A stretch of DNA of 64,000 nucleotides from Dactylellina haptotyla (lineage: Eukaryota; Ascomycota; Orbiliomycetes; Orbiliales; Orbiliaceae), in assembly GCA_031310005.1 (NCBI GenBank), contig CM062387.1, forward strand, positions 1,426,001-1,490,000. Direction: 5' to 3'. The notes beneath the pieces are model-generated. The model did no database searches. It saw only the letters and a list, made by a program, of their open reading frames with translations, and had not been told where the DNA came from. Below, piece after piece: positions 47,350 to 61,800 of this stretch. Made by a program: the position numbers and the translations under genes. How positions within the stretch are numbered: the first letter of the stretch is position 1; each line of letters opens with the position of its first letter.

Positions 47350-50300
47350 GGCGGTGCTGTGCTGACGATATCAATTACAATATAACGGGCGGTGCCCAAC
47401 TCGACTTGAAGCAGAAAAAAGCCGTGAGGATGTGTGTATGTGTGCGTAAGTGAATAATATATAACAGAACAAACTCGAATAGCTATTGCAAATGCCCCGA
47501 ATGCTGACGTCCAGGTGTGAGTAAGCAAAGTCGGCTATGGGTGTTCGCCCGGGGCTTTGCTCCTGTTACAGGATCCTGGCTGTCCGTCCCTGTCCAGTCC
47601 TTCCTTCGTGGTTGGGGGACGACTGACGGTGTGCCCAATGGACGCTGGTGCCAGCTAGTTCGGCCCCGATAAAAATACCAGCCAACGAGAGCCGGCGAAT
47701 AGACGAAGCCGTCGGAGGGCAAAAAGAGCCAGGCTGCCTGCGGTGCAACCGGTCTTATTATTCTTTCAGTATTTTACCTCGCTCGAAAAATATGCTGAAA
47801 TATGCTGCTGTATTCCCCAGTCGTCTCTTTGTGAAGATTCGAATCGAATGCGGGCCGGGGCAATTTATATATATTGGATGTCGGCGTGCGTGCGTATGTA
47901 TTCTAATAACAACCCGGTGCCTGTAAAATGTCTATTTTCCCTTCTGTGCCTCGTTTTGCCTAACCGAACAGTAGAAAAAAAGAGAGCCCCTCGCTAGATA
48001 TTCTGCAAGCAGGTGCGAACAGTCTGGTTTGTGGAGTAGCCGCCCAAAGAAACCCGGTTGACCCAAATACTCTTTCTGTCGCTTGACCGTCTCACGGGAG
48101 CGGAACAAATGGAAAAAAATGTAGAGAGAAATATCGACAAAAGTAAACGACAGGAAAGAAGACAGACGAGAAGGATAAAAGGTGGGACAGATGGTAAGTT
48201 TTAAGATTGTCGGCCGGCCTGCGGAGGGTTACAAAAGAAAAATAAGTAAAACCAGGTCGGCCGGCGCAAGAATTTCCAAGCTTAATAATTACGATTCACT
48301 TTGGAGAAGAGCGCGACGATAAAAAGTAAAAATGGAAAACAGGACTGCCACACCCGTCATAGAGCAGCATGACTTGCTCGCTCCCTCTTTTTTTTTTTTC
48401 TTTCTCTCCCCGGGGGTTGCACTACTCTGGATTAGGCGTGCATCGGATGTATCTTTGTTCCGGTCCCTCCGCGTCCTACGTTATGTTCTCTCGTTATAAT
48501 CTTGGGAGTATCGCTGGCATTCTTATTGACCGGAAACGGTGATCAGATTAAAATACGAGCGAGTATTCGTAATTCACGATATTAAATATCGATGCTGTCC
48601 TGCGAGTAACCACCTCGAAGCATGAACAATGGCATCGTCATTATTATTGTCATTATAATTAGGTCATCAATGCCAGAGACAGCAAACTCAAGGAAGGGCC
48701 ATGATTTAAATCCGCATTCCCGGTAAGCCCGTGTGGGAGGGCGCAAACGTTTTGGGGTTCCGTGGTTAGGCTTTTCCCTTTTCCCTTCGGTCTCATGCGG
48801 CAACTTTGTTCCCACCATTCACAGCAGCTTACAAATGAACACAAATGAACACAATTTCTAAGAAAAGCACACCGACAAGCTTTCTCGCTTTCCCCACCCG
48901 GCTCCTGTAACGAATTCGTTTTTCAATTATTGTCATGTCGTGCAGAATGGCTCGTGAGATTCGTCACGATCTGATCGCGCGATCTCGACATCTCGCAATC
49001 CGTGTGTTTATTTCTGTGATCGATCGAGCAGGAATCAGCCTCAGGCACGCCCCTTCTGGCGATGAGAGGAATCCTCTCTCTCCAATAGCCGGCTGCCAGC
49101 AGCTCTCCCTGAAACCGTGTCCCTGAACCCTTTTCCAAGCATGTTCGAGCATGGGCTGGGCTGGCTGAGAGAGGGAGAAGATGATTCATCAGCCGGCCTG
49201 CGCTGGGCAGCAATTACCGTCGGTCGTCGGCCCTGCTCCCTGCACATGGCAACCACCCACAACACATCCCACCGGGCTTGTCCAGCTGGGCCCAATTTAA
49301 CGATACGATGCGAATAGAAGAAGAGATGAACTGAATTCGTGAACAATGGGAAATATCCTGAAATTCCGTCGTGGCATTCTTGTCGCTCGTAAGATTGTCG
49401 CTCTCCGACTTTATACTCGCCCTTCAACTGCCGTGGCCGCCTGTTCACCGCCTGGCCGCCCGGCTTCGTTTTTTCTATCGCCGCCCCTCGCCGCCCTTTC
49501 GACTCTGCCTCGCCGCTCCTTCACCGACGACACCGCTCGTGTTTCTCCCCCGCATAACCAATTTGTCGCCGACACCCCCAAAAGAGCACTAACAAACCCT
49601 TTATACCCAAATCCGCAGGTCCTAACTTTTGAACGCCTCAAACACTAACGTCCAACCGTATTCAAAACCGTATTTTTGGCTTTAAAAGTACGTAGTCGGC
49701 ACCCGTTAGGAGTCACAGGAACAAAACACCAATTCATATCTTTCAATTGGGAGGCGAAACACACTATTTGAACCGACTTCGCCTTCTTGCGAAGCACTAT
49801 GAAACGTCAAAACAGGTTTCGTCGATCTTTTTTAATCAACCCACTTTCCGTCGATGGCAGGCAGGTTCCAGGTCCCCACACTTGTTCCTTCCCTTCATCT
49901 TGGAAAGAAAAATAAAATATTAAACCCAATAAATGATCAGATAAATGAAGAACCGAAAAAAGCGGGGCTCGTTCTTCAAACAAATTTCAATTCGTGATTT
50001 TGATGCCCGGAACACACCACAACGATTGACACTAGAGCGCGGGGTGACTGGTTGATTGACGATCAAGACGGACACGGAAACTCTCGGCATCCAAAACCTG
50101 TCTCGAGAGAACAAACCCCGATCGCCTGTCCTCTTTTCTCTGCTCTGTCCTGCAGAAATGCCGGTTCCAGGAAGACAGTGAGAACGAAAAAAGAAAGAAG
50201 CATCCACCTGATTACAGAATCCCAGTGCGAAGAGACAGTAAAAAGGCTGCAGATTCTTCTTGCAGCTTGTAACCGCGAGACGGAACCGCCTGGGTTTCTT

Positions 50301-51745
50301 TTCTTCTTTTCTCAAGTCTTTCGACCAATGCATCGTGCATCGGTCTTCGGTGCTTTAAAACCCCCATCGTCAACAAACAAGCGGCCACAAGAAAAACCGC
50401 CGTTGTTGTTGTTTCCGCCCCCAAATCTATGCTGAATTTTCATTATTTCTCGGTGGGTTAATTCTGACAGATTTGTACCAGCCAGCATGTACCGCCGCCG
50501 CAGGCCCCACCTGACAAATGCAAAACCCTCCGGATGACAAAATCGACTGAACTCCTCCAGAAGATGGGATATACCCACAGCTGGTTCGACGGTGTACTAG
50601 TGGTCCGGATGCTTTCGGTACAGTTACCCTCCGTGATCTCGATTTTATTTCTCATTTGTGAATCGTCAGATTTCAGATTCAGTTTTGATTTGTTTTCCTG
50701 TGAGGGGCCATCGTTTCCGCGATCATCCCATTTCACAGAGATAAGCTTAAACTTTTATTTAGAAATCCTATGACGAAGAAATTCCTATCGGGTGCGCTGT
50801 CTTAGAATCTCGAAATGCGAGATGTCGCGGAACCATCAGCTCTACCCCAGGTTTATTCACCTTTTTGCAGTGCATAAAAACACCACAAGTGACACATATA
50901 ACATTGTTAATCCAGCTGAGCTATCCATTCGCATCGTTGTGTATTTTTCCAAAAAACCGCCAAATTTTCTTTTTTCTTCTTTTTACTAACCCTTCGGACT
51001 TCGGAACTTGGTGATATCCGAGAAGACGGGTGCAACGGAAACACCGTACCACACACCTCACGAAACCCACCGCCCAGTATTCGCCAGGCATTTCTCCAAC
51101 CCTCATGATACGCTTTACCTCTTCTCCTGCAAGAAACAAAGCTAGGCATTTCGTTATTCCATGCAAGCCATATGCGTGTGGCCCATGCTGATTTATTAGT
51201 TTTTTGTTTTTTGTCTCCCTCTATCGCAAAAGAGGCTTCGGCTAAAATGATTCTGACGCTCCCAAACTCCCAAGATACCCCACCCAAGCTTCTTGTACCT
51301 TCTTGGGATATAAAAAAAAAAACCACAATACAAACCCACTGATTCAAAAGGTGTACAGTATAGCTACGGATATTCGGTTGCTATGCTACTCCTACTCCTC
51401 CTGCTACCCCCCGACTCCCTAGGGTCTCCTCCCCTAAACCGGGTGTCAGCTGTCAGAGCAAGTCGCGAGTTTAGCCTACGGAAGTAACCTCCCAGCTCTA
51501 TCCCTTCCCATTACCACTTAAAAAAAGCCTCGCAAATCAAAACCCCAAATAGCGTAGCAAGTAGCAAATAACGAAGAAGTAAAGAATGGAAGGGAAAAGC
51601 CGCTAATCCCAAGGTTTCCCCGGACTTTTAATCTATCCCGCTCAATTCTTCTCGACGGAGGGGGCAACTCGTGTACCTTTCGTTGAGGACTTTCCCAGGG
51701 ATATATACCCGAAATCGCGAAAATACCCTGCGATATATTGTTCTG

Positions 51746-51763
51746 TTTTTTTTTTTTTTTTTT
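51746..51763 (+). repeat. T18 homopolymer
   Basis: An uninterrupted run of 18 T is read directly. Confidence 0.9.
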
Positions 51764-54700
51764 GGCTCCGCTTCGTGTTTCTACGGTGGGTTTATTTTTT
51801 ATATGCGTCCCGGTGAATTCAGAAGGCTGGGTTGATAAGATTTTATCTAGACTCCGAATCGAAGCGCACATACATATTCATCATCAGAAGATCGCTTTCC
51901 AAGCCTTGAAGAGTGCCTATCTATACCGACCGGCCGACCGACCAGGGCAGGGAACGGGCGGGGCGGTTCTACCAATCGTGAGGAAATATGCTATCCACTC
52001 GGGCCCGATTTAAGCCAATTATTAGAACTGATCGGTTGGGGTATACCTTGCGAGTTGTCAGTCACCTGGGCGCAACAGGTTGCGTGAAGAATTCTGCTCG
52101 ATCTCTACATATGCACTGTTTGACGACCGACATTTTTCTTGGTGTGCAGGTCCATGTACATTTTGCCAGGACAAAAGACGGACGACAGGGCTGAACGGAT
52201 CGAAATATTTCACTTGCATCTGGTTGCAGCCCATTTGTGCCCTCCCAATCGACCGCATTGGAATTTTTTTCTCTCGAGGTGTTGGTGTCGTTATTTTTTT
52301 TTTTGCTTACTATCATGCACGATGCTGAAAAGGATCTTAGCGAGAACGGCCGGCTAGCTCGAGGAAGAGTTCAAAGTAAGTGAAGACACCTCGACGGAAA
52401 GGAATGTAGGTAGCCTTCCTGCACTTGATTTTTTCAAGACCCATTCTTTCGCTGGATGTTGGAAATAGGTAGCCATCGGGTGTATACCGACAGGAATAAG
52501 CTGAATCCCAAGAGGCTCTACGAATTGGTTGAATCTCCACCAAAAATGCCCAAAGTCTTAGATTTAACCATTATTATTCATTCAACATGCATGCATGCAG
52601 AAACAACAACTTGCAACAGGAGCAGCAGAGGTTGCTCGCGCGAGCTGAGAACAAATGCGGACGAATCCTAGAGCAACACTGCGCTCTTGCATGAAGGAGG
52701 CTGGGTGACTTTCCATCTGCAAAGAAACCGACCAACCAACCCGGTCAAATTGATTACTCTACCTTCTCACTCTTTTTAGAAATTCAGCTCGAGTTGGCTG
52801 CACCTTGTGTAACAACAACACAGAACGGCGCCAAAAAACTATATGCGTTGCATATACTAGCGGCGGTGGGTTCCACATTTTCGACTAAAGCCACCATCCG
52901 AATATTGTACTTTCGAAGCGAATATAATCCACCAAATAACGAAACGTTAAAAAGCGAAGATGTAAGTAACCTCAGTACTTACTCACAGGACTGCAGTTGG
53001 GGTCCTCCACTATACCTAAAGAGGGGCTGAACCAGTCTCGTGGAATTGGTAAGCTTTGGCCTTCCTTCGGAATAACTAATCAGGGAAAGGGTCCGTCCGG
53101 GTTTTCCTGGGCATCTTCGGGTCCGTGGTATCTTGCGTAAGCGTGTACTGTACTCCGTTAGACGACTCGATTGAAAGGGGATTTTTCGAGAAGGCGGGGG
53201 AAGAGATCCAAGAAATCTATTTGATTTCGGTCCTTGGGGTCGCGGAGACCGATTGTTTAGTGGCGTCTGTCGGGTGCTGAGAGAGTTAGAGTCGATGCGA
53301 GGGAGGACCGGGTAATCTGGTGTGCATTTAGTCTAGTTGTAGATTACAAAGTTTGATTATAGGATATATTTATGAATATTAATCAGATGATATGGTACCG
53401 AGTCGGCTAGGCTGGGTATCGAGTTCATGTTATCTTCGTGATATTGAGGTGATTTATAGAGTAGATGCTGAGGATTAACATGATGCGGGTAGATTGGACA
53501 TTCGGGGGGGTATTTTGGGGTCTACGGATCTACTGGGAGCAATTCTCTTCGTTGTTCAAGGTTCAATTCAAAGATGAGTCTTGGAATTTACTTTAATTAC
53601 ATTACTGGATATTTTTAACATTTATTTAATAACGTGACCTAAAAGACCACCACTTTCTAATGAGATGAATAGAAATATGATACAAAGCTAATATAATATT
53701 AATATGCTATACTTCCTCCAAATACCTGAAAACCATTTAAGTCGATGATTATTATGTATATGTTATGAATAGGGTGATAGGCTCATGCATTGTAAAATTT
53801 TGATTTTCTATTTTCAAAATCTAATGTTCGAATAGCGAAGGGTGTATATATCAGCCAAACAGCAACGGATTTTGATGCAGATAGTTGATCATATATGTTT
53901 TCACATAAACTCAAGGCATAGCATAATTTGAGTGCGTCATTATATGTCGAATTATCAGAATAGGTGCTCATAGAAAGGAGGAAATTGCATGACGGCTTCG
54001 TTAGTATTTCGGAATACTTAAACCCAAGCATTATTTGAGAGTCGAGATTGATATTCTGGAGAATTCATGTAACTGTGTTCGTTAAAGACTTTATATCGGG
54101 CAACGAGCGAGGCAGTGTTATTGAAACCGAGAGGGAAGTGCCTACGACGAAGCAGACATCCACCTTTCGACCGTTGTTGAGGCGTTCAATTCCCAGATCC
54201 TGAACGCCGTACTTGTTCTGCCAATCCGTGTCACCGAATATTTGTACCGTGGGACGAAGACTGCCAACTCCGCATTAGAATTGCATAGGGGGCGAAGCCT
54301 GGACCATCGGTCCCTCGGTTGTGCGCAGGCGCAAACCAGAGACATTTGCGGCATCGCGTGATATTTTATCCACATATTTTGGGTAGCCCATTTTATAGTA
54401 GTTTTCCTGTGGGCTTCTACATAGCCACTGCGGCATGTTGCTTTGGCTTGACTGAAGCCGGAATCTAGCAACGTGCATTGTTTGACAAATGTAGTACTCC
54501 GTAGCGGTTTTTTAGAATATGACAATCCACCCCGCGTTATTGGTCATTCGATGTTCGAGCATAATATCCACTGGAATTCTGATAGGTATCAAACATACCA
54601 TCTTGTGACAGTTTTTGGCTGTAGTTAGCGGTAGATTAGACTGGTTCTCGTAGATCGGTAGTGATATAGTTAGATACAGACGCATTTTGGTATCAGAGTT

Positions 54701-55355
54701 TTGTATGTGGAGCATCAAAGGCATGATAGCTGCCTCAGATTCCTAGTCGGCTTCATCTATAATCACAAAGCCTGGCTTGTAATATCGCGAAATATGAGAC
54801 AATAATACGAGCATGTTAGCGGGGTGTGATCGTGAAGCTTGTCAAAATCCTCTCTGCCGAGCAGCGTCAACCATAGATTTCGAGATCCAGGGGAAAAGCT
54901 ATAATATGAGCCTGACGGACCGTCTTTGTAGGAACATGAATTAGATTTGTACGATTCGTGGTGGACATACTATGTGAGGTAATGGCAAGAAGCCAGAGAA
55001 AGGTGCGGAAGAAAGGTTCCTCTCCTTATTTCTATCTACGAGAGTTCATTATGGTTCGAACAAGTCGTCCGCATGATACTTGATGATACTTAGTATAACG
55101 AGAGAAATATGTATATATATATATAATTTGGGTAGCTGAGGGATGATGGTAGTAATGTTAGGATTTGTGGTTGGAGGCGGGGTGCGTTTGCCTTTATATG
55201 CATTTATAAATTTATAAATTTCTAGATGACTCCATTGCTACCGCTAGAATGTTGCTGATACTTCTAGACTTAATCATATAGAAAATAGAGCCTCCAAAGC
55301 TTCTGCTCCCAAATTCCAACAAACTAAGATGGTAATCCTACACTGATAATCCAGT

Positions 55356-58300
55356 CTACATACCCGTCATGATCTCGTCCGCTGTCAGTCCCAAATCAAC
55401 AGGGTCGGGCATCCCCTGGAACATGTCGCTATCCGCCATAACATCCCCAAGAACCTCGTTTGCCAGGTCGTTCACCGTAGCAGCCGCCCCTGCGATACCC
55501 GCCGTGACTGTCGGCGGTGCGATCAGACTTTCTACTTTCCTCACAATCTTAAGAATAACCTCACTCCGTCCCTGATCTTCGACTGAAAGCTTGCAATCAT
55601 CCTCCAGATACCTCAGCGCTTCCACCAGCGACACATAACCCCCACTCCCCGCAGTCCCAGCGCTAGCAGTCCCGCCGGTAGTCCCACTGGTAACATCTTC
55701 CTTCTTCCCCGTCACCTCCATCACCTTGAACTTCCAATCCTCCATAACAGGAGCAACGATCAAACTCGCTACGACATCAATGGCAACATCCACGATACCC
55801 TCTCCTGCTGTGGCCGCAGCAGCCACCCCACCGCCTCCGCCGCCCGCGGAAGTCAACCCTAATACTTCATCCACAAGCACCTTCACCACTTCCTTCGCTC
55901 CGAGCATTTTCCACGCCGCATATACGATTCTAGGCGTCCATCCAGCGGGCTGGATACTCAGGTCCGGTGTGGCACTCCACATTATCACACCTTGCACCGC
56001 ATTCTTCAACGCGGCTAACACCCCACCGTTCTGCTTGGCCCAACCGTCTAACTCACTAGCGGATGGTAACCCAGACCGGCGGAAGTCTCTGTAATGCGCA
56101 ATGTGTTTCAAGATCTGCTCAGCCTGCTGGTGATTCGCTGCGCTATGGTTACTAGCGTTACCGCCCGCTGTGGGGCCATCCGAACGCCCGATATCTTTCA
56201 ACACACGCTCGAGATTATGTGCACAAATCGCAAGAATCGTTTTATGCGTCTGCGTGACCTCCGAGGGGGCATTGGTAACGAGGATGTGCAGTATCTTCAA
56301 CGCGTGAGATATGTCGCCCTGTTGTGTCGTCGTATGCGTCCAGATGTAGTCCGTCAGCCAGAAGATGATAGCTACTTCCGACGCGATGAGGGAGGATAAC
56401 TGGAAGTCTGTTACGCATAATTGTTAGAAAGAAATTCCCATGAAGTCTTAGTAGGTGGAGGATGAACGGGGGAAATTTACAATCCAATCCACCCTTTAAA
56501 GTCTCAGTGTCCAATACCCCCCTCTCACAAGCTTCCACCGTCTGCGCTATCAGGGTCGGGACGAGGCTGTAGTATTCCTGCGGTCTGCAACTCTGCATTA
56601 CCTCGTCTGTTATCCCGTCTCCCTCGTACAGCGCCTTGATCCATCCGCCAAGCTGGGCGTGTCTCTCTCCCATTCTGGAGAGGTCATCAATAGCGATATC
56701 CTTGTGGCAGGATTTTATAAACATGGGCACGAAGGATGTGGCGGATATTGAGGGCCCTAGATGGGAGAATGATAGAGTATGGCGGTGGTAGAGGGTTAGA
56801 ATTAGAAGGAGGATGTGGCCGAATTCCTTATAGACGGGCTCGTATTCGCCTTTAGATAATCAGCATATCATTTTTATTTTATTTTACTCTGGTTATTGGG
56901 AGAGCTAGCCTACCTTGATCGTCATCGTACCGCCAGTTTTCGAGAACTATGCAAAGCGGCTCGAGGATTGAGACGGGACGAGCGTAGAGGAACAACAGAT
57001 CGATAGTCTCCGGTCGGCTGATTAGGTTTTTGCAGAGCGAGTAGAGACCCATCGTGTCCTTTTGGTCACACATGAGCTGCAGCATCTGAGAAATGGTTAG
57101 TTAGGGATACGGCTATTTGATGCAAGGGAATATACCTCTACTACAGCCCCCACAATGGCACCGGAATTGCCATCCAGTTCCTCAATCTCGCTGATGAGCC
57201 TTTCTAGCCTATCTTGATCCATCATGCACTCTGTTACTAAGTCTTCCTGGGTATACCGCTGCTTTGCCATCGTTTGCAACGGCACGTCACCCAGTATTTC
57301 TTCGACGGAGGCCTCCTCAATGATCATGTGTAGCGCACATGCGAATAAAAACTCTTGTTTGATATCATTAGGAAGATCTAACATCATGGTGTCTAGTGTT
57401 GGATCGAGCGATAGCGGATTACTACCCGATTTTTGGAGCGCTTGTGAGATGACATATTGCGCTTGGATCTCCCCTAAGTTGAACCGGATAAGCAGCAAAG
57501 GTATTTTATTTACTAGGAAATGGCGGAATAGCGCCACCGTCGACGAGGATTCCGTGCGGCTGATCGCGTTGGTGATACAGTCAAGTGCTGCTATTATGAG
57601 GTCTAGGGCAGCTTGACCACTGAGTTCTTTGTACCGGTTTAGGAGGTGGTGGATCAGGTATTCGTCGTCTACCAAGGGACGGGCGAAGAACTGTACGTCC
57701 ATTAACACTAGTCTCTCACGATTCAAGTTCGTGGCGAAAGTTAAGTTCGTACCAATGAGTTTATGAAGAGGTACAGCCCTCCCCTAGAAGGCACCGCACC
57801 ACTATCTCCCATAGAATCAAGACCCATCCCGATCCCCAAAAGCCCATTCCCGACACCACCATCGGCCTTCTTTGGAAGCAAGCTGTCAAGTCTAACAACC
57901 AACTGCGGGTTCAAAGCTTGAAAAACCTGCGCGAACATGGGCAGGGTATTCTCGAAATTGGCGCGTTTGTCTTTACTTATTTCGTGAGAGGTCTTGAGGA
58001 ACCCGTTTAGTGTCGGGTTCTCACCAACCGACACGACGAGCTCGCCTATCACAGCCTTCTTCTGGGCACCCATGATACCACTGGGCATTCCCAAGCCGTC
58101 AAGTCCATTGTCGTCATTGGCAGCAATTACTGCATCCATCCATTTGCTCAACGAATCTATCAACGCGGCGGGTGTCTCCCTTGGCCCTGCGTTCCCATTC
58201 GTCGTGCTGGTATTACTCTGTGGGTTCTGTACCACGAGCACCAATGACGTTAATATCGCGGTATCCACCGGTTCTCTTGACAGCGCCGCCGCGAGATTCT

Positions 58301-58811
58301 CTGCCGCGCCATGGAGCACGTTATTCTGCTGCACTCTATCGGACTGCCACAGGGCATGTAGGAAGCTCGACAAGGGCACGATGTTCGCAGATACCAGCCG
58401 CTGCACGTAGAGGAGGTAACGCGGGTCGACGCTGAGCTGCGGGGTCGGGTACGCTTCTGGCGAGATTATAACGGCGGCGAGGTCGTCGCGTGGTAACGGC
58501 GATTTGGGAAGAAGAGAGCGGGCGTATGATTCAAACTATTTGCACGGGAAAGCAAAAATTCCGGAGAGCGAGTGGGCCGGGCGGACTGTATGTTAACTCA
58601 GGGCTGCTCCATTGCGGGTGGTCAACTACCTTTCGGAGGTATAAAAGAGGGCATAGAGGTGTCGTGGATATGTATCTTGAAGTGCAAGGATCGCGGGGAG
58701 CTGGCGCTGGGGATGGATAGAGCTTACCTTGTCGACATCGAGGCGCGCGGAGACGCACTTGCGCATGAACTTGCACCATTGGTCGGCGGAGGTGGACGAG
58801 GTCGTCGCCAT
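55356..58811 (-). CDS. med5: Mediator of RNA polymerase II transcription subunit 5 (Med5/Nut1)
   Basis: A tail-module subunit of Mediator, the nuclear complex that links activators to RNA polymerase II. There are six exons on the minus strand: 58811-58728, 58535-57753, 57690-57136, 57085-56914, 56849-56481 and 56407-55356. They total 3015 nt and 1004 residues, the usual fungal size. Introns are 192, 62, 50, 64 and 73 nt, and several have CTAAC branch sites. The start is MATTSSTSADQW, followed across intron 1 by FESYARSLL. Family landmarks are VSANIVPLSSFLHALW, GLYLFINSL joined to FFARPLVDD, SRPETIDLLFLYARP, ENWRYDDDQGEYEPVY and the tail HLGPSISATSFVPMF. The C-terminal 300 residues hold Gly/Ala-rich linkers, and the protein ends LTADEIMTGM. 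The assignment rests on overall family resemblance, not on a catalytic motif. The 192-nt first intron is long compared with the others. Confidence 0.92.
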
Positions 58812-61800
58812 GCTGCTTCCTCGTGAGCGAGTGTCCGGATATGCGGTCGTTTCGCTGCGAGGAGGAACGATTGTCGAGGAGAGCTACGCGATTAGAGGAT
58901 CGGGCGAGGCTCTTCGGCCTTGCGAGGTTCGAGAAGACGTGTGTGGCGGCAACACCAAAAATCCAACATGCTGGATGCGATATTGAGTTTTTCAGTAAAC
59001 GATAATGCGAAAGTATATGCGAAAGTAATACGCTCATTGTTTTTGATCATTTTTACTTCTATTGTATCATGTTGTTTACTTTTAGACTTTGGTGGCTGTT
59101 GTACGCAAAGTAAAACTTTTACTGCCTAATTAGGTGACTGAAAGAAATAAAGAAAGGGATGGATATATTTAGGAGTGTTTATTTACGAATAGGCACTATT
59201 CTTGAGAAAGAGAAAGATGAGAAAAGCTATGCCATCGAGATACATCTGGTTCACGGATTCAGGTGCACACAATCGCGTTAATCGGTTAGTGGTAACGCCT
59301 CTGATTTCGAACTTCTCAAACTATCCTACCGGGTTATGGCGAGGGCTTTGACAGGCAACAGAAGATTGTGGAGGAAAGCGGATAGCGTTTAATACGGAGA
59401 GTACTACGATAATTTGTTGATGCCCCGGTGAGGGTTTCACCCGCGAATCCCTTAGACATCTACTCTGTAATCGACTGGAGTTTTCGAAATACTTGGGTTA
59501 CGACGCTAAATTCCCTTTATAATGAGACTGCCGAAACTTGCTTACAAGACCCTAAGGAACTTGGAAAGTCTTGTAGGATGATAGACTAAAAGGTATTGAT
59601 TATGCAAAATAATTATGGGTTCAACTTTCCGATAACCCTCCCTAGCGGCGGTTCACGGTTATTTGACGCCTCAAATAAGGGTAAGAATTCCAAAATAAAC
59701 CATACGTTGGTTTGGCACTCACGTATTACCTTACAAATGATGAAGTAAATTATAAGCCTTGGATCTATAGATGCTTACCGTTGAAAAACAGATGGGTATG
59801 CTAACGAGTTCGTGACTGCCTGGGCTGCGCACCTCACATTTAGAATTTACAACAACGCACGATACTCTGGGTGTGCCAGACTAGTCGACTACTGATGTCA
59901 GCAGTCTCGTGGCCAGACTTGTGTGATGTCAGTAGGAGTAAGTTAAGTCGGTGCGCTAAGCTGAGATCAAAATTTTCCAGTAGGAGAAATCAAGACGTGA
60001 TCCGAAACAGTTTGTGTGAGGCGGAACCATAGTAAATCCGATACTTGGAGAGACAATGCTGATGCGAAGATGTACGGGACTAGTCGACCAAACTGCTCAT
60101 TCATGGAGTGGCAAACGAGAGTAAATTTTGCGCCAATCGTTATGTGTATCGTACAGTAAATAAATTTGGAGATCAAAAAACATTCGAAATCATCTCCAGT
60201 GCTCAGGTCGATCGAGAGTAAGAGGTTGTTTGATTATTGAGTATCGAGTATTTGCAATGCAGTGCCTTCCATTGTTTCGTAACCATTGGTTGTATGCCGC
60301 CAGTTCGGGGGAAACGATTTGATCAAGAGTATCTGTTTCATGCATTGATTGAGCAGATAACCCAGTTAGTCACTGTGGCCAAAAGGCCCCCATCCTCCCG
60401 ATTTTGACCGCTTGTGACGTGACCTGCATACCAACTTTGTTGGAAGTAAAGCATGTTCTCTCATCTACCATCCAATTTCTACAAGCGAAAGGTTGTGACG
60501 CTCGGAGCACCCTCACCCCTGAGCTTTCGGTCTAAAATTGCAAAGTCGAATAGCAAACACGAGCCCGTCGATGTTATAATGATTCTCGATTTGTTGTTTT
60601 CTAGGCCTTCGGTTGAATTCTACCGCCGGAATACAATGCATAATCGAATCCGGTTTGCGACCAGTAGGAAAGACAGGAATGCGATTTCAACATTCCAGGA
60701 AACCTCTCACACGCACATATGCACGCGGAGTTCAGCTGACCGTTATTTAACCATTTTATAGGCCGTGGCGAAGGTTATCTACCGTTAGAGGGACGGCTCG
60801 AGTGACTAGCGTACCACCTACAGGATCCCACGAACCTGGCTAGGGTGGACAAAGACAGGGAGCTGAGGGCGAGACATGCATCGACAAGTAACGAAGATGC
60901 TGCTTGCTGCTGCTGGCGGCGGCGCCTCGTTCGAGCAGGAAATCTGGCATTTGAGTCATTCTTGGGAAAGATTTCCGGAGCAACTGCGGCCGGGAAAGCG
61001 CGATGATATCCGGATGCCAGTGTGATATGGGAGTCAATTTCTCGATGAGAGAATCGAGTTATCTGTGCCGTCCGAGGAAGCTAGAATGTTGAGGCGTCCA
61101 GGTTTCTCCTTAAAGGCTGCATTAATAATAACAACCACCCACCAATAGACCAGATTTTCGTGTTCGTTGAGGCATATTCACCCGCTAAAAGTCATGCAAG
61201 ATGCTATTTTGCAACTTGCAGGATAGTGATATCTCTACCCCCAGCATCTTGCAGCGGGCTAGGACGGGAGGCAGAAGGGAAAGAGTCAATACCGACAGGC
61301 ACTTTCCGCTTTCAGGATTTTCAAGCGAAGGTGATTATAGTATACTATTGATAACGATGGATTTATTGTTACCGGTTGGAAGGATGTCTACCACCTGAGA
61401 GCCATTCCTCGGAGTACAATCAAACCAAGGAAGGAAAATATTGATTTTTTGTCGTACGGCTTGTCGACGGACCAATGATCTTGCAATAGCCCACGAGCAA
61501 AGCAGCTGAACGGCAGGGCTCATGGGGGTCGATCTCTTAGCGCCTTTGTTGAGGGGCCTTAGGAAGCGAGGGCATATGCATGAGCTCGAGGGTGTCCTGC
61601 AAGCTTGGAATCACTTGGACTCTAGTATCCTTGATCCGTAGAACCCAAAAAATTAAACAATATTAGTCTCTCCATGAATTGTCGTATCACCGCGATTCCA
61701 TCTCATATTGAAAGGAGAATTCAGCATAAGATTGGGGCTCTTACGGGATAAACTTACCAAGACTAAGAGTTATTTGACATTATTGGTTCACAGGCAATCG

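Larger units (their letters stand above)
46700..55355. other. Intergenic region of about 8.7 kb
   Basis: No gene with recognisable domains was found. Near the APH-fold gene there are (ATCT)4, a doubled 12-mer and (GTGGTT)4. Further right lie T-tracts (T18 at 51746-51763) and short frames without family motifs. One of these, 49346-49648, has an Arg-rich start like a mitochondrial presequence but no recognised body. The last 2 kb (53300-55300) is AT-rich and featureless apart from a short TA run near 55112. Confidence 0.55.

Noticed and set aside
49346-49648. A 100-codon frame with an Arg-rich, presequence-like start
   Set aside because: No recognisable mature domain or convincing splice continuation follows.
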